64,000 nucleotides of DNA from Pseudomonas luteola NBRC 103146 (GCF_002091675.1 NZ_BDAE01000017.1:1-64000), one strand, 5' to 3'. Counted from the first letter of the stretch, positions 16,149 to 29,320 are shown. A program made the numbers and translations. The notes: a model not told the origin generated them from the sequence alone.

Positions 16149-17430
16149 AACGATTATTAATCGGATTAATATCGCGCTTGGTTGGGCCGGTATAAAGTTG
16201 GCGAGGACGACCAATCTTATAGGGGCCGGAAAGCATTTCTTGCCAGTGAGAGATCCAGCCTACTGTTCTGGCCAGGGCGAAGATCACAGTAAACATACTG
16301 GTGGGTATGCCGATTGCTTTTAGGATAATGCCTGAATAGAAGTCGACGTTGGGGTAAAGATTTCTTTCAATGAAGTAAGGATCTTTGCGCGCAAGTTCCT
16401 CCAATTGCATAGCAAGTTCAAGCTGAGGATCATTAATGCCAAGTTCGGCAAGAACTTCATCGCATGTCTGTTTCATAACTTTGGCGCGAGGGTCAAAGTT
16501 CTTGTAAACACGATGGCCAAAGCCCATTAGCTTGAATGGATCGTTCTTATCCTTGGCCTTGGCGACGAACTTATCAATATTGCTGACATCGCCAATCTCA
16601 TCCAGCATTCGCAATACTGCTTCGTTTGCTCCGCCGTGAGCGGGGCCCCAAAGCGCTGCAATGCCGGCTGCAATGCAGGCGAATGGGTTTGCACCCGAGG
16701 AGCCTGCCAGCCGAACTGTCGAGGTGGAGGCGTTTTGCTCGTGGTCGGCATGCAGAATAAAGATTTTGTCCATTGCCTTTGCGAGAACCGGGCTGACCGG
16801 CTTAATTTCGCAGGGTGTATTGAACATCATATGAAGGAAGTTTTCTGCGTATCCCAGGCGATTATCGGGATACATCATTGGCTGACCCATGGAGTACTTG
16901 TAAACCATGGCGGCCAGGGTTGGCATCTTGGCAATCAGGCGCATGGCCGAAATTTCACGATGATGCGGGTCCTGGATATCCAGGGAGTCATGATAGAAAG
17001 CGGAAAGTGCGCCCACTACGCCACACATGATGGCCATTGGGTGAGCGTCACGACGAAAGCCATTGAAGAACGTCTTGAGCTGTTCATGAACCATGGTGTG
17101 GTTCTTGATGATGCTTACAAAGTTCTGCTTTTGTTCTTCGTTAGGCAATTCACCTTTTAGTAAAAGGTAACAAGTCTCAAGGTAATCGGACTTTTCTGCC
17201 AGTTGTTCAATGGGATAGCCGCGGTGCAAGAGGATCCCATTATCACCATCGATGTAGGTGATTTTCGATTCACAGGAGGCCGTCGACATAAAGCCTGGAT
17301 CGAACGTGAAAACGCCAGCATTCGTAAGATTACGAACATCGACCACATCAGGTCCGAGGGTTCCAGACATTACGGGCAGCTGTACCGGGTCTGCGCCCTC
17401 AATGATTAGCTGCGCTTTCTTGTCAGCCAT
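16147..17430 (-). CDS. gltA: Citrate synthase, type II
   Basis: Condenses acetyl-CoA and oxaloacetate to citrate, the entry step of the TCA cycle. The 427-residue protein is a type II (hexameric, NADH-sensitive) citrate synthase with the catalytic region '[20 protein letters not shown]', '[13 protein letters not shown]' and '[15 protein letters not shown]'. The start at 17430 ([12 protein letters not shown]) has a perfect AGGAGG site; the frame is open to 17460. It is divergent from sdhCDAB-suc, the standard arrangement, and has its own sigma-70 promoter at 17490-17517. Confidence 0.97.
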   Translation of the reverse strand: MADKKAQLIIEGADPVQLPVMSGTLGPDVVDVRNLTNAGVFTFDPGFMSTASCESKITYIDGDNGILLHRGYPIEQLAEKSDYLETCYLLLKGELPNEEQKQNFVSIIKNHTMVHEQLKTFFNGFRRDAHPMAIMCGVVGALSAFYHDSLDIQDPHHREISAMRLIAKMPTLAAMVYKYSMGQPMMYPDNRLGYAENFLHMMFNTPCEIKPVSPVLAKAMDKIFILHADHEQNASTSTVRLAGSSGANPFACIAAGIAALWGPAHGGANEAVLRMLDEIGDVSNIDKFVAKAKDKNDPFKLMGFGHRVYKNFDPRAKVMKQTCDEVLAELGINDPQLELAMQLEELARKDPYFIERNLYPNVDFYSGIILKAIGIPTSMFTVIFALARTVGWISHWQEMLSGPYKIGRPRQLYTGPTKRDINPINNR

Positions 17431-17489
17431 TAAGGCCTCCTTATTTATGCTTGAAATCATTTATACAACCCCCACGCAGGGCCAGGGCC

Positions 17490-17517
17490 ACTATAGAGGC
17501 AATCATTTGAAAGTCAA
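17490..17517 (-). promoter_or_regulatory. gltA sigma-70 promoter
   Basis: Reading leftwards: -35 TTGACT (17517-17512), 16-base spacer, -10 TATAGT (17495-17490). The predicted start of transcription, near 17483, gives a leader of about 50 bases before the gltA ATG. Confidence 0.75.
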
Positions 17518-17629
17518 TTTACGAACATATTGCGCCAATTATTACTTAGGTTTCAAACGTGCTCATAACTTACACTATTGAGCGCCGTTTAGGGCAGCGA
17601 CATTAGTCTATTTGTATGGAATTGGTGCG

Positions 17630-17658
17630 TTGTCATGAGCAGCCTAACTGTCTATACT
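17630..17658 (+). promoter_or_regulatory. sdhC sigma-70 promoter
   Basis: -35 TTGTCA (17630-17635), 17-base spacer, -10 TATACT (17653-17658). Transcription would begin near 17665 and leave a leader of about 115 bases before sdhC. Apart from this and the gltA promoter, the 350-base gltA-sdhC gap shows no further gene. Confidence 0.75.
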
Positions 17659-17782
17659 TCATGGCCGACCGCCTCAGGCTGTGTGCCTCTCCAGCGCGGT
17701 TGTCAATCCAGTAATGGATGTCTATTAAAGCAATTCCCAATAACTAGCCCGGCAACTTTGGGCTCTCAGTGTGAAAGAAGCC

Positions 17783-18157
17783 GTGAATAGTAAACGACCT
17801 GTAAATCTAGACCTCAGGACCATAAAACTCCCTATCACAGCTTACACCTCGATCCTTCACCGAATTTCCGGCGTTATCCTCTTCATCGGCCTTGCTGCGC
17901 TGCTTTATGGGCTCGACCTGTCGCTGAGTTCTGAGGATGGATTTGCTCGTGTGAAAGCGTTCCTGGCGTATCCGTTGGTCAAGCTCGTGATCTGGGCCGT
18001 GTTGTCCGCATTGCTGTACCACCTAGTAGCAGGCGTGCGCCATTTGATTATGGACATGGGTGCCGGTGAAACATTGCAAGGCGGCAAATTGGGCTCTCAG
18101 ATCGTATTGATTGTATCTGCGGTGCTGATCGTTCTGGTGGGGGTCTGGATATGGTAA
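17783..18157 (+). CDS. sdhC: Succinate dehydrogenase cytochrome b556 subunit
   Basis: One of two membrane anchors of complex II, which binds heme b and ubiquinone. The 124-residue protein has three membrane helices, the quinone-site motif 'SILHRISG' (Ser23, Arg27) and 'YHLVAGVRHLIMDMG' with His80 as the likely heme ligand. The start is a GTG at 17783 giving MNSKRPVNLDLRTIKLP as in other pseudomonads; an in-frame GTG lies 12 bases upstream. The stop overlaps the sdhD start by seven bases. Confidence 0.95.
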   Translation: MNSKRPVNLDLRTIKLPITAYTSILHRISGVILFIGLAALLYGLDLSLSSEDGFARVKAFLAYPLVKLVIWAVLSALLYHLVAGVRHLIMDMGAGETLQGGKLGSQIVLIVSAVLIVLVGVWIW

Positions 18158-18519
18158 CTAGCGTCACTAACTTCTCGCGCTCAGGTCTCTATGACTGGAT
18201 GGCTCAGCGCGTATCCGCAGTAATTCTTGCGATTTATACGCTTTTCTTACTTGGATATGTCGTGCTTCACCCCGATATGTCGTTTGAGCAGTGGCATGGG
18301 CTGTATAGCAACGGCTGGATGCGAATCTTCAGCTTGCTCGCCTTGGTTTCGGTTGGGGTTCATGCCTGGGTAGGCATGTGGACCATCTCTACCGATTATC
18401 TGACCCCTATGGCCTTGGGTAAGGGCGCCACGACAGTGCGTTTCCTGTTCCAGGCTGTGTGTGGTGTTGCCATGTTCGCCTTCTTTGTGTGGGGCGTACA
18501 GATTCTTTGGGGTGTGTGA
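18151..18519 (+). CDS. sdhD: Succinate dehydrogenase hydrophobic anchor subunit
   Basis: The second membrane anchor of complex II. The 122-residue protein has three hydrophobic helices, the conserved 'WMAQRVSAVILAIY' near the N-terminus, and 'HAWVGMWTISTDYL', which holds a heme-ligand histidine and the aspartate-tyrosine pair of the quinone site. It overlaps sdhC by seven bases and is followed three bases later by sdhA, indicating tight coupling. Confidence 0.95.
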   Translation: MVTSVTNFSRSGLYDWMAQRVSAVILAIYTLFLLGYVVLHPDMSFEQWHGLYSNGWMRIFSLLALVSVGVHAWVGMWTISTDYLTPMALGKGATTVRFLFQAVCGVAMFAFFVWGVQILWGV

Positions 18520-18522
18520 GTC

Positions 18523-20295
18523 ATGTCCAGTATTCGTACTCTTTCTTTTGACGCCATCATCGTAGGTGGCGGCGGCGCAGGCATGCGTGCAGCGCTGCAG
18601 TTGGCCCAGTCAGGTCACAAGACAGCTGTTGTTACTAAGGTTTTCCCTACTCGTTCCCATACCGTATCCGCTCAGGGCGGTATTACCTGTGCCATCGCAT
18701 CGGCTGACCCGAATGACGATTGGCGCTGGCATATGTACGACACTGTAAAGGGGTCGGACTACATTGGCGACCAAGATGCCATCGAGTACATGTGCTCTGT
18801 GGGTCCCGAAGCGGTTTTCGAACTGGAACACATGGGCCTCCCGTTCTCCCGTACTGAAACAGGCCGTATCTATCAGCGCCCATTCGGTGGGCAGTCCAAG
18901 GACTATGGTAAGGGCGGCCAGGCGGCGCGTACGTGTGCTGCGGCTGACCGTACCGGTCATGCGCTGTTGCATACCCTTTATCAAAACAATCTGAAGAACA
19001 ATACCGTCTTCTTGAATGAGTGGTATGCAGTCGATCTGGTAAAAAACCAGGATGGATCCATCGTTGGGATCATTGCAGTTTGCATCGAAACGGGTGAGAC
19101 CGTTTACATTCGTTCGAAAGCCACTGTTCTGGCCACCGGCGGTGCTGGACGTATTTACGCTTCTACTACCAACGCGCTGATCAATACCGGCGATGGTATC
19201 GGTATGGCATTGCGTGCAGGTGTGCCTGTTCAAGACATTGAAATGTGGCAGTTCCACCCAACCGGTATTGCCGGTGCGGGCGTGCTGGTAACCGAAGGTT
19301 GCCGTGGTGAGGGTGGTTACCTCATCAACAAGCATGGCGAGCGCTTCATGGAGCGTTATGCGCCTAATGCCAAAGACCTGGCTGGACGAGACGTTGTTGC
19401 TCGGTCCATGATCAAAGAGATCATTGCAGGCAACGGCTGTGGCCCAGACGCCGATCATGTATTGTTGAAGCTGGATCACCTGGGTGAAGAAGTACTTCAC
19501 GGTCGTTTGCCAGGCATTTGCGAGCTGTCCAAAACATTCGCGCATGTTGATCCGGTCAAGGCACCTATTCCTGTTATTCCGACCTGCCATTACATGATGG
19601 GTGGTATCGCTACCAATATTCATGGACAAGCAATCACTCAGGATACCGACGGCAATGATAAGATCATTGAAGGGCTTTTCGCCGTGGGCGAGGTAGCCTG
19701 TGTGTCGGTTCATGGTGCAAACCGTCTGGGTGGTAACTCTCTGCTTGACCTTGTTGTCTTTGGTCGCGCAGCGGGTCTGCATTTGGAAAAAGCATTGAAG
19801 GAAGGTGTTGAGCATCGCGACGCCAGCGCCAGTGATATCGAGCACTCCCTGGCTCGCATTTCTGGTGTCAACGAACGCAGCACTGGAGAAGACGTAGCGC
19901 CTCTGCGCAAAGAGCTTCAGAGCTGCATGCAGAACTACTTCGGTGTATTCCGTACGGGCGAATACATGCAGAAGGGTATCGCACAGCTTTCCGAGCTGCG
20001 CGAGCGAATCGCCAACGTGAAGATTGCAGACAAGAGCCAGGCATTCAACACGGCCCGTATCGAGGCACTCGAGCTACAGAACCTTTTGGAAGTTGCTGAA
20101 GCCACTGCTATTGCAGCGGAAACCCGCAAGGAAAGTCGTGGAGCGCATGCTCGCGAAGATTTTGAAGAGCGGGACGACGAGAACTGGCTCTGCCATACCT
20201 TGTACTTCCCAGAAGACAAGCGTGTTACCAAGCGCGCTGTCAATTTCTCTCCGAAGACAGTTCCTACGTTCGAACCTAAAGTTCGTACATACTGA
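18523..20295 (+). CDS. sdhA: Succinate dehydrogenase flavoprotein subunit
   Basis: The catalytic subunit that oxidises succinate to fumarate. At 590 residues it is full length. It has the dinucleotide fold '[18 protein letters not shown]', the covalent FAD histidine in '[11 protein letters not shown]' (His46), the substrate region '[17 protein letters not shown]' and '[18 protein letters not shown]'. It is cytoplasmic, bound to SdhB and anchored by SdhCD. It is third in the sdhCDAB-suc operon. Confidence 0.98.
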   Translation: MSSIRTLSFDAIIVGGGGAGMRAALQLAQSGHKTAVVTKVFPTRSHTVSAQGGITCAIASADPNDDWRWHMYDTVKGSDYIGDQDAIEYMCSVGPEAVFELEHMGLPFSRTETGRIYQRPFGGQSKDYGKGGQAARTCAAADRTGHALLHTLYQNNLKNNTVFLNEWYAVDLVKNQDGSIVGIIAVCIETGETVYIRSKATVLATGGAGRIYASTTNALINTGDGIGMALRAGVPVQDIEMWQFHPTGIAGAGVLVTEGCRGEGGYLINKHGERFMERYAPNAKDLAGRDVVARSMIKEIIAGNGCGPDADHVLLKLDHLGEEVLHGRLPGICELSKTFAHVDPVKAPIPVIPTCHYMMGGIATNIHGQAITQDTDGNDKIIEGLFAVGEVACVSVHGANRLGGNSLLDLVVFGRAAGLHLEKALKEGVEHRDASASDIEHSLARISGVNERSTGEDVAPLRKELQSCMQNYFGVFRTGEYMQKGIAQLSELRERIANVKIADKSQAFNTARIEALELQNLLEVAEATAIAAETRKESRGAHAREDFEERDDENWLCHTLYFPEDKRVTKRAVNFSPKTVPTFEPKVRTY

Positions 20296-20306
20296 GGTTT
20301 GCCGTT

Positions 20307-21011
20307 ATGTTGCAAGTCAGTGTTTACCGCTACAACCCTGAAAAGGATGAACTTCCTTTCATGCAGGAATTTCAGATCGAGACCGGTGGTAAGGATCTGA
20401 TGGTTCTTGACATCCTGGCCTTGATCAAAGAACAGGATGTTACGTTCTCTTACCGTCGCTCTTGCCGCGAGGGTGTTTGCGGCTCCGATGGTATGAACAT
20501 CAATGGCCAGAATGGCTTGGCATGTATTACACCGCTTTCAAGCGTTGTAAAAGGTAACAAGCTGGTTGTTCGTCCTTTACCGGGTCTGCCTGTCATCCGT
20601 GACCTCGTGGTCGATATGAGCATCTTCTATAAGCAGTACGAGAAGGTGCAGCCCTATCTGCAAAACGAGACGCCTGCGCCAGCTATCGAGCGGCTGCAAA
20701 CACCTGAAGAGCGCGAAAAGCTTGATGGCTTGTACGAGTGCATCCTGTGCGCCTGCTGCTCTACGTCTTGCCCGTCGTTCTGGTGGAACCCTGACAAGTT
20801 CCTGGGCCCTGCTGCGCTGCTGCAAGCCTATCGTTTCCTGGCTGACAGCCGTGATACGCATACTCAGGAGCGTCTTGCTGCCATGGACGATCCCTTCAGT
20901 GTCTTCCGTTGCCGTTCGATCATGAACTGCGTGACGGTATGTCCGAAGGGGTTGAACCCAACGAAAGCAATTGGTCATGTGCGTAGCATGCTGCTTCAGA
21001 GCGGTACTTAA
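20307..21011 (+). CDS. sdhB: Succinate dehydrogenase iron-sulfur subunit
   Basis: Transfers electrons from FAD to quinone through three clusters. The 234-residue protein shows the [2Fe-2S] cysteines in 'SCREGVCGSDGMNINGQN' plus the following 'LAC', the [4Fe-4S] set in 'CILCACCSTSCP', and the [3Fe-4S] set in 'CRSIMNCVTVCPKGLNP'. It starts 11 bases after sdhA. A large hairpin follows the stop. Confidence 0.98.
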   Translation: MLQVSVYRYNPEKDELPFMQEFQIETGGKDLMVLDILALIKEQDVTFSYRRSCREGVCGSDGMNINGQNGLACITPLSSVVKGNKLVVRPLPGLPVIRDLVVDMSIFYKQYEKVQPYLQNETPAPAIERLQTPEEREKLDGLYECILCACCSTSCPSFWWNPDKFLGPAALLQAYRFLADSRDTHTQERLAAMDDPFSVFRCRSIMNCVTVCPKGLNPTKAIGHVRSMLLQSGT

Positions 21012-21021
21012 TTAGCGATTT

Positions 21022-21055
21022 GCACCGACAAAGGAACAGAATCCTTTGTCGGTGC
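21022..21055 (+). promoter_or_regulatory. Long hairpin between sdhB and sucA
   Basis: A perfect 14-base stem (GCACCGACAAAGGA with its complement) and six-base loop, 10 bases after the sdhB stop. It has no T run, so it is more likely a processing or stability element, or a partial attenuator, than a simple terminator. Confidence 0.6.
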
Positions 21056-21207
21056 TCTAAAGCGACCTGCAAGGCGTAGGCTCTGCCGGTTGATTGAATA
21101 CATATTAGGGGCAACCGGGCTGGTGCCCGGACATCAATGAATGCTGTATAGCTTTCTGGCGCGCAGTATGACTCGATGGTGTTGTCCCTGACCGAGGGGT
21201 GACTTAA
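21056..21207 (+). ncRNA. Candidate structured sucA leader (sucA-II-like)
   Basis: This gap holds a second strong hairpin (CCGGGC-TGGT-GCCCGG, 21115-21130) and ends at the sucA ribosome site GAGGGGTGA. A conserved RNA class called sucA-II is described upstream of sucA in pseudomonads (established). Assigning this stretch to it is inference from position and structure; a covariance search was not possible. Confidence 0.4.
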
Positions 21208-24039
21208 ATGCACGAAAGCGTTATGCAGCGGATGTGGGAAAGCGCTCACCTATCAGGTGGGAATGCCTCCTATGTCGAAGAGCTCTATGAGCTCTATCTG
21301 CACGATCCCAATGCCGTTCCTGAGGAATGGCGCTCTTATTTCCAGAAGCTTCCTGCAGATGGAAATTTCTCCCCTGACGTATCGCACTCAGCGATCCGTG
21401 ATCACTTCGTTCTCCTGGCAAAAAATCAACGCCGTGCCCAGCCTGTCTCAGCAGGTACAGTTAGCAGTGAGCATGAGAAGAAGCAGGTCGAAGTTCTGCG
21501 CCTTATTCAGGCTTATCGTATGCGCGGCCATCAGGCTGCGAGTCTGGATCCGCTGGGGTTGTGGCAGCGTCAAGCGCCTGCCGACCTGTCACTCAATCAC
21601 TACGGGTTGACTGACGCAGATCTCGATACGACCTTCCGCACCGGCGAGTTGTACTTCGGCAAAGAAGAGGCAACTCTGCGGGAAATACGGGATGCTCTGC
21701 AAGAGACATATTGCCGCACTGTCGGTGCGGAGTTCATGCATATTGTCGATTCCGAGGAGCGCCGCTGGTTCCTGCAGCGTCTGGAAAGTGTCCGTGGGCG
21801 TCCTCAGTATTCCGCCGAAGCCAAGACACATCTGCTCGAACGCCTAACGGCCGCAGAGGGTTTGGAAAAGTATCTGGGTACCAAGTATCCAGGCACCAAG
21901 CGCTTTGGCTTGGAAGGTGGAGAAAGCCTCATTCCGCTGATCGACGAAATCATTCAGCGCTCCGGCTCCTATGGCGCCCAAGAGATCGTAATCGGTATGG
22001 CCCACCGTGGCCGCTTGAACGTACTGGTTAACACGCTAGGCAAGAATCCTCGCGATCTTTTCGATGAGTTCGAAGGCAAGAAAATCGTTGAGCTGGGCTC
22101 CGGTGATGTGAAGTACCACCAGGGTTTCTCCTCCAACGTAATGACTGAAGGTGGAGAAGTTCACCTGGCGCTCGCCTTTAACCCGTCACACCTGGAAATC
22201 GTTTCTCCAGTGGTGGAAGGATCGGTACGCGCACGTCAGGATCGTCGTAGCGACAAATCCGGCGACAAGGTCGTTCCGATTTCCATTCATGGTGATGCGG
22301 CCTTTGCAGGGCAGGGCGTAGTGATGGAAACCCTGCAGATGTCCCAGACCCGGGCTTACAAGACCGGTGGCACGCTGCATATCATCATCAACAACCAAGT
22401 CGGCTTTACCACAAACCGCCAGGAAGATGCCCGTTCCACCGAGTATGCAACTGATGTTGCCAAAATGGTGCAGGCGCCTATCTTCCACGTGAATGGTGAT
22501 GATCCGGAAGCGGTTCTCTTCGTGACACAGCTGGCGGTCGACTACCGCATGCATTTCAAGCGTGACGTAGTCATTGACCTCGTTTGCTATCGTCGTCGTG
22601 GCCATAACGAAGCTGACGAACCCAGTGGTACTCAGCCGCTGATGTATCAGCAAATCACCAAGCAGCGCACCACACGTGACCTTTATGCGGATGCGTTGGT
22701 ACAGGCCGGTGTGATGAGCGCCGAGCAGGTACAGGCTCAGTTCGAAAACTATCGTAGTGCCTTGGACGAAGGGCGCCATGTGGTGGCTAGCCTGGTCAAG
22801 GAGCCGAACAAAGGCTTGTTCGTTGACTGGCGCCCTTACCTGGGACATGCCTGGACCGCACGTCACGACACTCGATTTGACCTGAAGACATTGCAGGAGC
22901 TATCCAACAAGTTGCTGCAGCTGCCGGAAGGCCTGGTTGTACAGCGTCAGGTTGGCAAAATCCTCGAAGATCGCCAGAAGATGAGTGCTGGTGGGCTCCC
23001 GATCAACTGGGGCTACGCGGAAACCATGGCCTATGCCACGTTGCTGCATGAGGGCCATCCGGTTCGTATTACTGGTCAGGATGTTGGCCGTGGTACGTTC
23101 TCGCATCGCCATGCTGTGCTTCATAACCAGAAGGATGGCGTGCCTTATGTTCCGCTGCAACATCTGAGCGAAGATCAGCCAAGTTTCGAGATCTACGATT
23201 CCTTGCTGTCCGAGGAAGCTGTACTGGCGTTTGAGTACGGCTATGCCACGACGACACCAAATGCTCTGGTGATCTGGGAAGCGCAGTTTGGTGATTTCGC
23301 CAACGGCGCGCAGGTTGTCATCGATCAGTTTATTACCAGTGGCGAAATCAAGTGGGGCCGCTTGTGTGGCCTGACTATGCTGCTGCCTCATGGTTATGAA
23401 GGACAGGGCCCCGAGCATTCCTCTGCTCGTCTGGAGCGCTACCTGCAACTGTGTGCCGAGCAGAACATCCAGGTATGCGTACCGACCACGCCCGCTCAGA
23501 TCTACCATCTGTTGCGTCGCCAGGTTATTCGTCCGCTGCGTAAGCCACTTGTGGTTCTAACACCCAAGTCGCTTCTGCGTCACAAGCTTGCTATTTCCAC
23601 ACTGGAAGATTTGGCTGAAGGCTCGTTCCAGACTGTTATACCGGAAATCGATGCGATCGATCCGCAAAAGGTAACCCGTCTGGTCATGTGTAGCGGCAAG
23701 GTCTATTACGACCTGCTTGAGAAGCGCCGTACCGAAGGTCGTGAAGATACAGCGATCGTACGCATCGAACAGCTTTATCCGTTCCCTGAGGATGACCTGA
23801 CAGAAGTCATGTCTGCCTACAGCAATCTGACGGATATTGTTTGGTGTCAGGAAGAGCCTATGAACCAGGGTGCCTGGTATTGCAGTCAGCATCATATGCG
23901 TCGCGTCATTTCAGCGCTCAAGCCTGAGATTGGCCTTAAGTACGCAGGACGTGATGCCTCCGCTGCGCCGGCAGTTGGTTACGCTTCGATGCATGCCGAG
24001 CAGCAGGAAAAACTGCTGAACGATGCTTTTAATGGTTAA
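21208..24039 (+). CDS. sucA: 2-oxoglutarate dehydrogenase E1 component
   Basis: The thiamine-diphosphate-dependent decarboxylase of the 2-oxoglutarate dehydrogenase complex. The 943-residue protein shows the N-terminal 'SYVEELYELYLHDPNAVPEEWR', the catalytic 'GMAHRGRLNVLVNTLGK', the thiamine-diphosphate region 'HGDAAFAGQGVVMETL' and 'IINNQVGFTTN', and 'GHNEADEPSGTQPLMY'. It starts after GAGGGGTGA. It overlaps nothing, and sucB follows 36 bases later. Confidence 0.98.
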   Translation: MHESVMQRMWESAHLSGGNASYVEELYELYLHDPNAVPEEWRSYFQKLPADGNFSPDVSHSAIRDHFVLLAKNQRRAQPVSAGTVSSEHEKKQVEVLRLIQAYRMRGHQAASLDPLGLWQRQAPADLSLNHYGLTDADLDTTFRTGELYFGKEEATLREIRDALQETYCRTVGAEFMHIVDSEERRWFLQRLESVRGRPQYSAEAKTHLLERLTAAEGLEKYLGTKYPGTKRFGLEGGESLIPLIDEIIQRSGSYGAQEIVIGMAHRGRLNVLVNTLGKNPRDLFDEFEGKKIVELGSGDVKYHQGFSSNVMTEGGEVHLALAFNPSHLEIVSPVVEGSVRARQDRRSDKSGDKVVPISIHGDAAFAGQGVVMETLQMSQTRAYKTGGTLHIIINNQVGFTTNRQEDARSTEYATDVAKMVQAPIFHVNGDDPEAVLFVTQLAVDYRMHFKRDVVIDLVCYRRRGHNEADEPSGTQPLMYQQITKQRTTRDLYADALVQAGVMSAEQVQAQFENYRSALDEGRHVVASLVKEPNKGLFVDWRPYLGHAWTARHDTRFDLKTLQELSNKLLQLPEGLVVQRQVGKILEDRQKMSAGGLPINWGYAETMAYATLLHEGHPVRITGQDVGRGTFSHRHAVLHNQKDGVPYVPLQHLSEDQPSFEIYDSLLSEEAVLAFEYGYATTTPNALVIWEAQFGDFANGAQVVIDQFITSGEIKWGRLCGLTMLLPHGYEGQGPEHSSARLERYLQLCAEQNIQVCVPTTPAQIYHLLRRQVIRPLRKPLVVLTPKSLLRHKLAISTLEDLAEGSFQTVIPEIDAIDPQKVTRLVMCSGKVYYDLLEKRRTEGREDTAIVRIEQLYPFPEDDLTEVMSAYSNLTDIVWCQEEPMNQGAWYCSQHHMRRVISALKPEIGLKYAGRDASAAPAVGYASMHAEQQEKLLNDAFNG

Positions 24040-24075
24040 CGCGTGCGCATAAAACGAATTAAGGAATCCAATAGA

Positions 24076-26801
<2,726 letters not shown>

Positions 26802-26952
26802 GACGGTAGACCAACGGTGAGCAGCCCGCCGCTACTCCAGGGGAGGGCCGCAGGAACGCTCACCGGACTGCCAGAGGGCAGTTACAGGTGGCGCGGCGCC
26901 AGTGAGCGCAGCGCCGAAAATGCGCAATACCTAACGAAGACGGTAGATAAGC
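26802..26952 (+). ncRNA. Candidate structured sucC leader
   Basis: The 151-base lpd-sucC gap is rich in pairing: CGGTGAGC (26815-26822) with GCTCACCG (26848-26855), ACTGCC-AGAG-GGCAGT (26857-26872), and GC-rich complementary blocks around 26890-26915. The string AAGACGGTAGA occurs at both its ends. A conserved 'sucC' RNA motif upstream of sucC in pseudomonads is established; that this is a member is inference. Confidence 0.5.
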
Positions 26953-28119
26953 ATGAATCTCCACGAGTATCAGGGTAAGCAGCTGTTCGCTGAGTACGGC
27001 CTGCCTGTATCCAAGGGCTTCGCTGTAGACACCCCGGAAGAAGCGGCGGAAGCCTGCGACAAAATCGGCGGCAGCGAGTGGGTCGTTAAAGCACAAGTTC
27101 ATGCGGGTGGCCGTGGTAAAGCCGGCGGTGTGAAGCTGGTCAAGAGCCGTGAAGACGCCAAGGCGTTTGCTCAAAACTGGCTAGGCAAAAATCTGGTGAC
27201 CTACCAGACTGATGCTAATGGTCAGCCGGTTAGCAAGATCCTGGTTGAGTCCTGCACGGACATCGACAAGGAACTGTACCTCGGTGCGGTCGTTGACCGC
27301 TCCAGCCGCCGTATCGTTTTCATGGCCTCCACCGAAGGTGGCGTGGACATCGAAAAAGTTGCGCACGACACGCCTGAGAAAATTCTGAAGGCAACCGTTG
27401 ATCCTCTGGTAGGTGCTCAGCCTTATCAAGGCCGTGAGCTGGCCTTTCAGCTAGGCCTGACTGGTAACCAGATCAAGCAGTTCACCCAAATTTTTGTTGG
27501 TCTGGCTAAGTTGTTCCAGGATTATGACCTGGCGCTGCTGGAAGTGAACCCGCTGGTCATCAAGAAAGATGGCGACCTTCACTGCCTGGATGCCAAGATC
27601 AATATCGACAGCAACGCCATGTATCGTCAGCCCAAGCTGCGTGCAATGCATGATCCATCCCAGGATGATGCTCGTGAAGCCCATGCGCAGAAGTGGGAAC
27701 TGAACTACGTTGCACTTGAAGGTAACATTGGCTGCATGGTTAATGGTGCAGGTCTGGCCATGGGTACCATGGACATCGTTAACCTGCATGGCGGCAAGCC
27801 GGCCAACTTCCTGGACGTAGGCGGTGGCGCGACCAAAGAGCGCGTAACCGAAGCGTTCAAGATCATTCTGTCCGACAGCAATGTTAAAGCCGTACTGGTT
27901 AATATCTTCGGCGGTATTGTTCGTTGCGACATGATTGCTGAAGGCATCATCGGCGCAGTGAAAGAAGTCGGCGTGAAGGTTCCCGTCGTTGTGCGCCTGG
28001 AAGGCAACAACGCTGAGTTGGGTGCCAAGGTCCTGGCCGAAAGCGGTCTGAACATCATCGCGGCAACTAGCCTGACCGACGCTGCCCAGCAGGTCGTCAA
28101 GGCCGCGGAGGGTAAGTAA
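26953..28119 (+). CDS. sucC: Succinyl-CoA synthetase beta subunit
   Basis: The ATP-grasp subunit of succinyl-CoA synthetase, 388 residues and full length. Signatures are the N-terminal '[19 protein letters not shown]', the nucleotide-binding '[19 protein letters not shown]' and '[19 protein letters not shown]'. It forms the enzyme with SucD and makes ATP or GTP from succinyl-CoA. Its stop shares one base with the sucD start (TAATG), so the two are translated together. Confidence 0.98.
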   Translation: MNLHEYQGKQLFAEYGLPVSKGFAVDTPEEAAEACDKIGGSEWVVKAQVHAGGRGKAGGVKLVKSREDAKAFAQNWLGKNLVTYQTDANGQPVSKILVESCTDIDKELYLGAVVDRSSRRIVFMASTEGGVDIEKVAHDTPEKILKATVDPLVGAQPYQGRELAFQLGLTGNQIKQFTQIFVGLAKLFQDYDLALLEVNPLVIKKDGDLHCLDAKINIDSNAMYRQPKLRAMHDPSQDDAREAHAQKWELNYVALEGNIGCMVNGAGLAMGTMDIVNLHGGKPANFLDVGGGATKERVTEAFKIILSDSNVKAVLVNIFGGIVRCDMIAEGIIGAVKEVGVKVPVVVRLEGNNAELGAKVLAESGLNIIAATSLTDAAQQVVKAAEGK

Positions 28120-29006
28120 TGAGCGTCCTGATTAATAAAGACACCAAAGTTATCTGCCAGGGCTTTACCGGTAGCCAAGGTACTTTCCACTCCGAGCAAG
28201 CTATCGCCTACGGCACCAAGATGGTTGGCGGTGTAACGCCAGGCAAGGGTGGTACTACTCACCTGGGTCTGCCCGTATTCAATACGGTTAAGGAAGCAGT
28301 AGAAGCGACCGGCGCCGAGGCTTCGGTCATCTATGTTCCGGCTCCTTTCTGTAAGGACTCCATTCTTGAAGCCGCGTTTGGTGGTATCAAGCTGATCGTT
28401 TGCATCACCGAAGGCATTCCTACGCTGGATATGCTGGATGCCAAGGTCAAGTGCGATGAGTTGGGCGTACGCCTGATTGGTCCAAACTGCCCAGGCGTAA
28501 TCACACCCGGCGAATGCAAGATCGGCATCATGCCTGGTCACATTCATTTGCCAGGTAAGGTCGGCATTGTTTCCCGTTCCGGTACGCTGACGTACGAAGC
28601 GGTCAAGCAAACCACTGACGCAGGTTTCGGCCAATCCACATGTGTGGGTATTGGCGGTGACCCGATTCCGGGTTCCAACTTCATCGATATTCTGAAGCTG
28701 TTCCAGGAAGATCCCCAGACCGAAGCGATCGTCATGATCGGTGAGATCGGTGGTTCTGCCGAAGAAGAGGCTGCAGCCTTCATCAAGGCCAATGTGACCA
28801 AGCCTGTTGTGTCCTACATTGCCGGTGTTACTGCACCTCCTGGCAAGCGTATGGGTCATGCGGGCGCAATCATCTCTGGCGGCAAAGGTACTGCTGACGA
28901 GAAGTTCGCTGCGCTGCAAGACGCAGGCGTCAAGACCGTACGTTCCCTGGCTGATATCGGCAAGGCCCTGGCCGAGCTGACTGGTTGGGAAGTCAAGAAG
29001 GCGTAA
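28119..29006 (+). CDS. sucD: Succinyl-CoA synthetase alpha subunit
   Basis: The CoA-binding and phosphohistidine subunit, 295 residues. It has the CoA-binding '[20 protein letters not shown]', '[20 protein letters not shown]' and the active-site '[18 protein letters not shown]' with the phosphorylated histidine. It overlaps sucC by one base and is the last gene of the TCA operon, ending in a strong terminator. Confidence 0.98.
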   Translation: MSVLINKDTKVICQGFTGSQGTFHSEQAIAYGTKMVGGVTPGKGGTTHLGLPVFNTVKEAVEATGAEASVIYVPAPFCKDSILEAAFGGIKLIVCITEGIPTLDMLDAKVKCDELGVRLIGPNCPGVITPGECKIGIMPGHIHLPGKVGIVSRSGTLTYEAVKQTTDAGFGQSTCVGIGGDPIPGSNFIDILKLFQEDPQTEAIVMIGEIGGSAEEEAAAFIKANVTKPVVSYIAGVTAPPGKRMGHAGAIISGGKGTADEKFAALQDAGVKTVRSLADIGKALAELTGWEVKKA

Positions 29007-29020
29007 GCCTTACCTTGATG

Positions 29021-29052
29021 CAAAGGCCACCTTTAAGGTGGCCTTTGTTTTT
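29021..29052 (+). terminator. Terminator of the sdh-suc operon
   Basis: An 11-base stem (CAAAGGCCACC with its complement), five-base loop and T run, 14 bases after sucD. Confidence 0.93.
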
Positions 29053-29320
29053 ATAGGGCTGATAAATTTTTAGTTCTGTAAATCGCTGATCGATCGACAA
29101 TACTGCTACAGAGGGCCTGATTTCGGCCCGTTTAGTCGGGTTGTAAGACGTTTTTGCTGCCTTTGTCTGCAGATTTCGTTAGGATGTGCACCCTTCACAG
29201 CCACCGTCTCCAAAAGAGTAGGGTAGCCATTAGTGGTCCGCTTTAGCCAAGCGGGCGTCGTTCCTAATAAGCAACGGGAACCCTTCGCGATCAATCTGTC
29301 TGAATCCGGTATTCCCTTAA

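Noticed and set aside
18610-19845. A 411-codon open frame antisense to sdhA
   Set aside because: It lies wholly within sdhA, has no family motif or ribosome site, and its composition is what the complement of a strongly codon-biased gene gives.
27705-28919. A 404-codon open frame antisense to sucC and sucD
   Set aside because: It crosses two certain genes and carries no motif; it is explained by the codon usage of sucCD.
29053-29320. Possible sRNA or promoter in the sucD-braB gap
   Set aside because: Only a weak GGGCC hairpin and scattered AT-rich hexamers are visible; no clear -35/-10 pair, operator or terminator-bounded RNA.
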